Source: Desulfobacteraceae bacterium (GTDB lineage Bacteria > Desulfobacterota > Desulfobacteria > Desulfobacterales > JAABRJ01). Taken from it: a DNA stretch of 47,897 nucleotides. The first letter of the stretch is position 1; each line of letters begins with the position of its first letter. A program made the position numbers and the translations under genes. Of the stretch, positions 7,314-12,967 are shown one piece after another. The stretch covers positions 1-47,897 of the forward strand of contig JAJDNY010000137.1 of NCBI GenBank assembly GCA_022340425.1, written 5' to 3'. The notes under the pieces were generated by a model. It did no database searches, was not told the origin of the DNA, and saw only the letters and a program-made list of their open reading frames with translations.

Positions 7314-8054
7314 ATGAAATCCCTTCGCCACATTGTTCCGACCGTCGGTCTGATCGCTGCAGCCTTCCTGGCCGTTGCGGCCGCTGCGGCGGCCGAAAGT
7401 GAAAGTCAGCGGATTTCACGCTTGCGGGCTCAGCTGTGCACGACCCACATCGAATACCTGGACGGGGCCGCAGGCAGCGTCGCGGATCTTGCAAGAGCCC
7501 TTGGCGCCCTGGCCCGCCAGCTTCCCGACGACCCAAGCACCGCCGACCTCGGGCAGCGCGTCGCCCAAGCCGCCGAGGAGGCGCGTGCGCTTCTGGAGGC
7601 CCTCGACCTCCAGCTGACGGTGGCCGTCAATGCCTGCGACAACCTGGCGGCCCGCATCAAGCAGCCCACCCTGATGCGGCCCGACGAGGGTCAAAGATTC
7701 TCTAAAAGTAACGTCATCCGCGGCCTCCGGGAGGAGCTCTGCAGCCTCTACGTGGACAATTTGGCCGAAATCCTGCTGCGCGGCGACTGGATCCTGGAGG
7801 ATCTGGCGGCGATTCAGGCCGACCCCGCGGCAGCCAGGCTCCGGACGGCCAAGGGAATCGACCTGCCGATGGCCGAAAACCGGCTGCGGCAGCTGGTGGA
7901 CACCGCCGCCGGCCAGTTCTTTGCCTCGGAGCTGGCGTGCCTGGCCATCGGTGAAAGAGCGGCCAAAAGGGATTTCTGGCGGGCAGCCGAAGCCGGTCTG
8001 CAGCCGGGCCTGACCACCAACCCCTATTTGGTGCTGTTGCGAATCTACGACTGA
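7314..8054 (+). CDS. Unknown exported helical protein with an internal repeat
   Basis: A 246-residue protein of no family I recognise, with an N-terminal signal peptide (MKSLRHIVPT, then an Ala-rich hydrophobic core ending AAAAAAES). The mature protein is strongly alpha-helical. Two segments look like copies of one module: RLRAQLCTTHIEYLDG early and GLREELCSLYVDNLAE about 100 residues later, each with one Cys. Further Cys residues occur in VNACDNLA and ELACLA. AAGGAG precedes the ATG. It shares the transcript of the upstream exported protein and is thus expected to be controlled by RpoN and the GEMM riboswitch. Confidence 0.78.
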   Translation: MKSLRHIVPTVGLIAAAFLAVAAAAAAESESQRISRLRAQLCTTHIEYLDGAAGSVADLARALGALARQLPDDPSTADLGQRVAQAAEEARALLEALDLQLTVAVNACDNLAARIKQPTLMRPDEGQRFSKSNVIRGLREELCSLYVDNLAEILLRGDWILEDLAAIQADPAAARLRTAKGIDLPMAENRLRQLVDTAAGQFFASELACLAIGERAAKRDFWRAAEAGLQPGLTTNPYLVLLRIYD

Positions 8055-8264
8055 TGAAGCGCCGCAGCAGAAAGCCCTTGTCAAACCCAGGGCGATCGAC
8101 TATTTTTGATCAGGATGGCAGTTTGCCCGGCGGCGACAAAACGCCCGAATATTCAGCTGACCTGTAGGAAAAGCCGTTTATTCCGGCCCGTCTCCCGTCC
8201 GCGGCAGTGGATGCCGACCTACAGCGGCAGCCCCTGCCATCCACTTTTAGTGCCCCCACACCCC

Positions 8265-8663
8265 TCACATGCCCTGCAGGAGCGCCTTGACACGGCTGCC
8301 GTCGGCCCGCGGACCGAAGTGTTTCATGACCGCCCCGACGGCCTGCATCTTGTTTTTGAACTGGGTAAAATCGATATTCTGCCGCACCCAGGAAGTGATT
8401 TCCTCCTCGGAAGCCATCTGCGGCAGATAGGACGCGAGGATCGTGATGAAGGCCGAATCCCCCGCCATTCCCCTGCGGTCCAGCACCTCGCGCTCCGCTT
8501 TGATCAGCTTCTTCAGAATCCTGATGACATCCTCATCGCCGAGCTGTTTCGTCTCCTGCCGCCCGAATTCCCCCAGGACCACGCGCAGGGCTTCCTTGCG
8601 GGCCTCGTCGCGGGTTTTGATGGCGGCTGTGAGGTCCTCCTTGAGTTTTGCCTGAATGGACAT
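8265..8663 (-). CDS. GatB/YqeY domain-containing protein
   Basis: About 132 residues of the YqeY family, homologous to the C-terminal tRNA-binding region of GatB. Visible family features: KLKEDLTAAIKTRDEARKEA at the N terminus, the central KKLIKAEREV region, and the C-terminal VGAVMKHFGPRADGSRVK (family consensus M-x-L-x-G-x-A-D-x-x). Start chosen at MSIQAKLKED; ten more residues are possible upstream. Its role is not established, though it is often linked to tRNA amidotransfer. It lies 72 bp downstream of the M48 gene on the same strand. Confidence 0.9.
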   Translation of the reverse strand: MSIQAKLKEDLTAAIKTRDEARKEALRVVLGEFGRQETKQLGDEDVIRILKKLIKAEREVLDRRGMAGDSAFITILASYLPQMASEEEITSWVRQNIDFTQFKNKMQAVGAVMKHFGPRADGSRVKALLQGM

Positions 8664-8735
8664 TCGTGCCTCGCTTTCGATTTTGCGGCCCATCGCCGCT
8701 CGGGTCGTTACCAGGCGCCCGATCGGCAGGGCGCG

Positions 8736-10007
8736 TCAGAAAGTTTTGGGATCCCAACCGAACAGCCGGGGATCCCGGATGGTTTCAATCGCCGCGATCC
8801 GCTGGGTGACCGGCGGATGCGCGTAATGCAGCCAGACATAGAACCGGTGCGGGCTGAGATTGGCCAGGTTGTGGGCCGAGAGTTTTTTAAGGGCGCTCTC
8901 CAGGGCCTCTTTGCTGCCGGTGGTGGCGACCGCGAAGCGGTCGGCGGCCAGTTCGTTTTGGCGCGCAAGCGCCCGCAGCGGGAGCCCCACCAGAAATTCC
9001 AGGGGTCCACAGAGAATCCCGAAAAAAACCAGGCCGGCGTGAACCGATGGGGTCTCCAGAAAAAAGGCGGCATACAGCGCCGGGCAGGAGAGGACAAGCG
9101 CCAGCAGGTAGCAGATCACCCCGGCATGCACCACCGCGATGACCAGGGCCTGGTCCATATGCCGTTTTTTGAAGTGCCCCATCTCGTGGGCCAGGATCGC
9201 CACCATCTCGTCCACGCTGTGGCGCTTAACCAGGGTGTCAAACAAGACGATGCGCTTGTGCCGGCCCAATCCGGTAAAAAAGGCGTTTGATTTTCCCGAA
9301 CGGCGCGAGCCGTCCATCACCAGGATATTGTCCAGTGGAAAGCGGATCCCACGGGCATAGGCCAGGATGGCCTGCCGCAGCCGCCCCTCGGGCAGGGGCT
9401 GGAAGCGGTTGAAAAGCGGCAGGATCCAGGCCGGCGCAGCCAGCTGCAGCCCCAGCATGAAGAGACTCAGGGCAAGCCAGCAGCCCCACCAGGCATGGTC
9501 CCCGGCATAAATCAAAAAACCCAGCAGGGCCGCCAGCAGCGGCCCCCCGAGAACCAGGGCCAGCCCGAGCCCTTTGACCCGATCGGCCCAGAAAACCGCG
9601 GCGCTGGTACGATTGAAACCGAAGCGCGCCTCGATTCCAAACGTTGCATAGAGATCAAAGGGCAGTCCCAGGACCAGCTTCAAGCCGGCCAGAGCGCCCA
9701 CAAAGGCAAGCCCGGTCGGTATCGGGCCCCAGCCGAAGCCGCGCACCCAGCCGTCCAGCACGCCGAACCCGCCCCCAAACCAGAACAGCAGCAGGACCAG
9801 GGTATCAAAGCCCCTCACAGCCCACCCCAGACGGGTGTTTGCGGCCAAATAGGCCTGGGCTTTGCGATAGCGCTCGGGGTCGTAGACGTCACGGAAGTCG
9901 GCGGGCACTTCGGCCCCGGCCAACCGCAAGTTGAGAAAATCGGCCAGGGTGTTCAGCAGTAACTCGGCCGCAAGACCCGCCAGAATGAGGACGCCGATCC
10001 AGTTCAT
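8736..10007 (-). CDS. M48 family metallopeptidase (Ste24/CAAX protease type)
   Basis: A 423-residue polytopic membrane protein with the zinc-binding motif H274-E-M-G-H278 in VAILAHEMGHFKKRH, and the third ligand Glu in NELAADRFAVATTGS. It has about five helices before the catalytic domain and the Ste24-typical NAFFTGLGRHKRIVLFDTL. Such enzymes act in membrane protein quality control in bacteria. I chose the start MNWIGVLIL because GGGAGGGC lies just before it; the longer option adds 17 Arg-rich residues. It is divergent from fmdB. Confidence 0.92.
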   Translation of the reverse strand: MNWIGVLILAGLAAELLLNTLADFLNLRLAGAEVPADFRDVYDPERYRKAQAYLAANTRLGWAVRGFDTLVLLLFWFGGGFGVLDGWVRGFGWGPIPTGLAFVGALAGLKLVLGLPFDLYATFGIEARFGFNRTSAAVFWADRVKGLGLALVLGGPLLAALLGFLIYAGDHAWWGCWLALSLFMLGLQLAAPAWILPLFNRFQPLPEGRLRQAILAYARGIRFPLDNILVMDGSRRSGKSNAFFTGLGRHKRIVLFDTLVKRHSVDEMVAILAHEMGHFKKRHMDQALVIAVVHAGVICYLLALVLSCPALYAAFFLETPSVHAGLVFFGILCGPLEFLVGLPLRALARQNELAADRFAVATTGSKEALESALKKLSAHNLANLSPHRFYVWLHYAHPPVTQRIAAIETIRDPRLFGWDPKTF

Positions 10008-10080
10008 CGATTTTGCCCTCCCGGGGGTCTTCTGCCGGCACCCCACCCGCGTCCGCACCGCCCCGCATGCCTGTTTGGCC

Positions 10081-10108
10081 TTGACTTGGAGGTCGAAGCA
10101 ATTATTAT
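10081..10108 (+). promoter_or_regulatory. Sigma-70-type promoter for fmdB-like gene
   Basis: TTGACT (10081-10086), 16 bp, TATTAT (10103-10108): five of six matches in each box. The predicted start near 10115 gives a short leader ending in AAAAGGAG before the ATG at 10139. Confidence 0.65.
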
Positions 10109-10138
10109 CTGAGCGTCAAAAATCAAAAGGAGTCTGTG

Positions 10139-10348
10139 ATGCCCATCTATGAGTTTCTCTGTGAAAACTGCTGCTGTCAGTTCGAAGAACTGGTTCTGAG
10201 CCCCGCCGACCCCCCGCCCAGATGCCCCGGATGCCAGTCGCAAGCGGTGAAGAAGATCATGTCGGCCGGCGCGATTCGCCCCAAAGGCATCGCCACAGGC
10301 GCCGGCGGCTTCAAGGCTCCGACCTGCAAGCCTGCCTCGGGCGGCTGA
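10139..10348 (+). CDS. FmdB family zinc-ribbon protein
   Basis: A 69-residue protein with the FmdB-type N terminus MPIYEFLCENCCCQFEEL and a second Cys pair in PRCPGCQSQAVKK, giving a four-Cys zinc ribbon; the tail is Gly/Ala-rich as is usual for the family. Start at the ATG at 10139, after AAAAGGAG. FmdB was first proposed as a regulator of formamidase/acetamidase genes, but most homologues are of unknown role. It has its own promoter and appears monocistronic. Confidence 0.9.
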   Translation: MPIYEFLCENCCCQFEELVLSPADPPPRCPGCQSQAVKKIMSAGAIRPKGIATGAGGFKAPTCKPASGG

Positions 10349-10360
10349 CGGATCTGACCG

Positions 10361-10381
10361 TTTTTCTCAGTTTGAGAAAAA
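10361..10381. repeat. Short AT palindrome after fmdB
   Basis: TTTTTCTCA, GTT, TGAGAAAAA: a perfect 9-bp inverted repeat 13 bp after the stop codon. The A and T runs are inside the stem in the order T-to-A, so it is not a classical intrinsic terminator; it could protect a 3' end or be a protein-binding site. Confidence 0.45.
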
Positions 10382-10466
10382 TCGCAACGCCGTAGCCCAA
10401 TCTCACACCCGACGGACCTCCGGGAGCCCAGTTAAAGTTGATGAACCAGTAAAAAGTCAAAAACGA

Positions 10467-10590
10467 GACAGTTTCGTAAAAAGGTCAAGTTCAAGGCGCG
10501 CAAATCTCGAGGAGTGAGGCGTACTTATGTACGCCGCAGCGACTTCGAGATGCAGCGCAACGCGGAAATTGGCTTTTTTACGGAACTGTC
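10467..10590. repeat. 124-bp imperfect palindrome, MITE-like or dispersed repeat
   Basis: The ends GACAGTTTCGTAAAAA and TTTTTTACGGAACTGTC are near-perfect inverted repeats. Similarity of the two arms continues inward (for example CAAATCTCGA against TTCGAGATGCAG) to a perfect central stem GGCGTAC-TTAT-GTACGCC at 10518-10535. There is no transposase and no coding sense. Elements with this kind of TTTCGTAAAAA end are, to my recollection, dispersed in some Desulfobacterota genomes; copy number cannot be judged from one window. The flanks at 10382-10466 and 10591-10866 hold nothing I can identify. Confidence 0.7.
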
Positions 10591-10866
10591 AAAGTTGGTC
10601 TCCGGAAAGGGCCAGGTGACGACCTTCAGGCCCCGAACAGCCGGGCAGGCATTGGGTTCGCCCCAATGGCCTGAAGATAGCGTGCATCGCGCCGCCTGAG
10701 CGCCGGCAGAGCCCGCCACCCCGGGGCGCTGAAGCCGAACGCGACGGTCTGAGTGCCGTGCCAATCATGCCGCTTCCTTGACCGCTGCCGGCCCGGTGGG
10801 CTATAAGGAGCGCTGAAACGGGGCTGGCAGATCGCCTTCCCCGGCCCCTTTTGAGAAATCCAAAGT

Positions 10867-11064
10867 ATGAATCTGATCACACAGGTGGTGCTGGTTCTGG
10901 TGTTGTGGCTGATCACGGGCCTGGGGTTTCTGTCCAAGGCCTCGGAAACCCGGCGCAAAGGGCAGCCCATGACAGCTGCCTGGTTTTCGTGGGAGGGCCT
11001 CTTCTTCTTTTTAAGCGTGATCGTGCCGCTGGCCCTTCTGATCCACCGCAACATCGACGGTTGA
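10867..11064 (+). CDS. Small membrane protein of unknown function
   Basis: 65 residues with two hydrophobic segments: residues 2-22 (LITQVVLVLVLWLITGLGFL) and about 42-60 (LFFFLSVIVPLALLIH), separated by a charged loop (KASETRRKGQP). No family is recognised and the ribosome-binding site is weak. It ends 4 bp before the CULT gene, which supports it being real and co-transcribed. What it does is unknown. Confidence 0.55.
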   Translation: MNLITQVVLVLVLWLITGLGFLSKASETRRKGQPMTAAWFSWEGLFFFLSVIVPLALLIHRNIDG

Positions 11065-11068
11065 ACTC

Positions 11069-11500
11069 ATGCTGCCCCTGGCTTCCAGGCCCACCCGGCA
11101 CCTGCGCATCCCTGCGGGGAATGGAAAAGAGGGCGGCGGCGGCATCGCTCCCCGTGGGGAGCCGCAACAGCATCCGGCCGACGCTGAAGCCGCGATCATC
11201 TGCCGCAGCTGCCGCCACCCGGTCACCCATCCCCAGGAGCGGATCGCCATGGCCGGCAGCCACCGCCATACTTTCGCCAACCCCGCAGGCCTGGTGTTTG
11301 AAATCGGGTGTTTCCGCCAAGCGCCGGGATGCCGCCATGCCGGGCCGGCTTCCCACGAGTTCAGCTGGTTTCCAGGCTACCACTGGCGCATCGCGCTTTG
11401 CCGCGGCTGCCAGGTGCAGCTCGGGTGGCGCTTCGAATCTCCGGTTGACAGGGGCTTCAGCGGGCTGATCCTGGATCGCCTGGTTTCAACTAGTCCTTGA
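11069..11500 (+). CDS. Single-domain CULT (cereblon-type thalidomide-binding) protein
   Basis: 143 residues. From about residue 43 it matches the CULT domain, the ligand-binding domain of eukaryotic cereblon and of small bacterial proteins such as MsCI4 from Magnetospirillum. Zinc ligands: C45-x-x-C48 and C111-x-x-C114. Aromatic cage: W100, W106 and W120 in FSWFPGYHWRIAL and LGWRF; the spacings (6 and 14 between Trp, 11 from W100 to the third Cys) equal those of human cereblon W380/W386/W400 and C391. The first 42 residues are Pro/Gly/Arg-rich and not conserved-looking, so a later start is possible. Natural ligands of the family are thought to be cyclic imides/uridine-like molecules or modified protein C termini; the role here is unknown. 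Its stop overlaps the next ATG (TGATG). Confidence 0.88.
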   Translation: MLPLASRPTRHLRIPAGNGKEGGGGIAPRGEPQQHPADAEAAIICRSCRHPVTHPQERIAMAGSHRHTFANPAGLVFEIGCFRQAPGCRHAGPASHEFSWFPGYHWRIALCRGCQVQLGWRFESPVDRGFSGLILDRLVSTSP

Positions 11501-11979
11501 TGCGGCCCGAGCCGGAAACGCCAGCCCAAAGAAAGCGAGATGCCATGCTGCTCTCCGAATTCGGCAACGAGGTGCTGTCCAGAGGATCGGCCGCGGTCTT
11601 ACCCCAGAACCTGGACCAGAAATGGCTCGGCATTCTCCAGCGACGGGCGGACGAATTTATCGACAGCCATTTCGAGCTGGAAACCTGCCCTGATCACGCC
11701 CGCGGCGTGGACCCCCTCCTAACCGTTTGCGTGTCGGAAATTCTCCAGCACCAGGCGGGTGGCGCCGTCAAGACCACCGAAGAGGAACTGATCCGCAAAA
11801 CCACCATTTACGCCGTTGCCGTCACCATGGAATCCATCCACCGGGGGGCCCGGCGACCCCTGGAGCCGCCGACCCTGGAAAACATTTTTGCCACCGAACG
11901 GCTGACCCGCTTGAAGAGGGCCTACCCCGAGCTGGAAGCCTTTTTGGAGCGAGTGTGCGTCACGGCCGCGACGGTCTGA
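11500..11979 (+). CDS. Conserved-looking protein of unknown function, coupled to the CULT gene
   Basis: 159 residues from the ATG at 11500, which shares a base with the CULT stop codon (TGATG); an alternative start is MLLSEFGNE at 11545. It is soluble, mostly helical, without signal peptide or clear motif. A segment KTTEEELIRKTTIYAVAVTM and a C-terminal LTRLKRAYPELEAFLERVC are the most regular parts. I do not recognise a family. Overlap with the CULT gene suggests that the two products work together or are made in fixed ratio. Confidence 0.72.
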   Translation: MRPEPETPAQRKRDAMLLSEFGNEVLSRGSAAVLPQNLDQKWLGILQRRADEFIDSHFELETCPDHARGVDPLLTVCVSEILQHQAGGAVKTTEEELIRKTTIYAVAVTMESIHRGARRPLEPPTLENIFATERLTRLKRAYPELEAFLERVCVTAATV

Positions 11980-11990
11980 GGGTCGCGGCA

Positions 11991-12125
11991 AGAAATAATT
12001 CAACAATATGGCGAAGGATTTTGGTTCGTCATCAAGGCCCATCCGCCGGCGCATATCGGGATATGTGCCGGCGGGTGTAACGCCGAGGACGGGCCAAAAG
12101 ACAAGCAAGATGTGGAATTATTTTT
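11991..12125. repeat. About 135-bp imperfect palindrome with a 15-bp central stem
   Basis: Outer arms AAATAATTCAACA and TGTGGAATTATTT are inverted repeats; inner blocks match too (GGATTTTGG with CCAAAAG, TCATCAAGGCCC with GACGGGCC). The centre CCGCCGGCGCATATC (12043-12057) pairs with GATATGTGCCGGCGG (12060-12074) with one G-T. It sits between the convergent ends of the CULT-linked gene and the NUDIX gene. It differs in sequence from the 10467-10590 element. It may act as a bidirectional terminator or be a dispersed repeat. Confidence 0.65.
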
Positions 12126-12157
12126 TGCCGAGGCCCTGAAGGCTGCGCCGCATGTCC

Positions 12158-12967
12158 TCAGCCCCCGGTGAGATAATGGCGCCGGATACGGCCCGAGATC
12201 ACCGGCAGCCGCGCCGGGTCGGGCGGCTGGAAACCGAACACCAGCTCCAGAAACACCATCACCACCCGGAAGGTGACCCCCCAGAGCAGCTCCCGCCCAT
12301 CAGCCGCCTCGAAGAGGAAACAGGGGAAATCCTCGCTGCGTCCCCTGAAGCGGGTCGCCACCGCGGCTGAAATCTGCAATCGGTAGCGCACGTAATGGGC
12401 CGGGTTGAGTAGGCAGCGCAGGGGGACGGACACAATTTTTTCCACCTCCCAGTTGGGCACGAACCGCTGCCCGGCGGCAACCCAGGCCGCCATCGGGTAG
12501 ATGATCCGACGGAAGAGAAGCAGCCGCTGAGCCGGCAGGGGCCCCAGAAACCGGACGCCCAGAGGATTCAGCCGCATCTCCTCGAAGCTCTCGCGCAGGC
12601 TGGTGGCCAGCAGCAGGGCCAGCCGCCGGGCATCGGCCGGGGCGTTGCGCCGCCAGCTGCGCCACGGCGGCCAGTTGCCCAGGGGCAAGAGCGGTAACCC
12701 CAGCAGTCTTCCCACCAGGGCGTCCACGCGCGGGGAAATACTGCCCCCCGGGCAGCAAAGATCACCGGGCTGCTTGACCCGCCGCGAGCGCTTATTGAGA
12801 ATCAGACACGGCTCGCGCCCCACCTCCCCCAGCAGGAAAAGCACTGCCGAGGATTTGCTGCCCGCATCCGGAATTTCCAGGCAGGCACGGCTCCGGCGGC
12901 ACTGACGGGTCAGCACCCGGCTGATCCGGGCCTGCAGGGCCGGCGTGTCGGTGAGCAAATGGGCCAC
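12158..12967 (-). CDS. NUDIX hydrolase, CoA-diphosphatase-like, with interrupted Nudix box
   Basis: 269 residues. The first part of the CoA-pyrophosphatase motif is present (KQPGDLCCPGGSIS) and the catalytic helix is RESFEEM (REx2EEx). Between them lie about 48 residues where the canonical box has about 15, so the Nudix box carries an insertion (Trp/Arg-rich, NWPPWRSWRRNAPADAR). The Gly after the EE pair is Arg. It could hydrolyse CoA or a related pyrophosphate; activity needs proof. I chose the GTG at 12967, which overlaps the helicase stop codon by one base (TAGTG), over a longer frame that lies inside the helicase. Confidence 0.78.
   Translation of the reverse strand: MAHLLTDTPALQARISRVLTRQCRRSRACLEIPDAGSKSSAVLFLLGEVGREPCLILNKRSRRVKQPGDLCCPGGSISPRVDALVGRLLGLPLLPLGNWPPWRSWRRNAPADARRLALLLATSLRESFEEMRLNPLGVRFLGPLPAQRLLLFRRIIYPMAAWVAAGQRFVPNWEVEKIVSVPLRCLLNPAHYVRYRLQISAAVATRFRGRSEDFPCFLFEAADGRELLWGVTFRVVMVFLELVFGFQPPDPARLPVISGRIRRHYLTGG

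Noticed and set aside
8106-9290. Long plus-strand open frame opposite YqeY and M48
   Set aside because: It is the antisense shadow of two well-supported minus-strand genes in GC-rich DNA.
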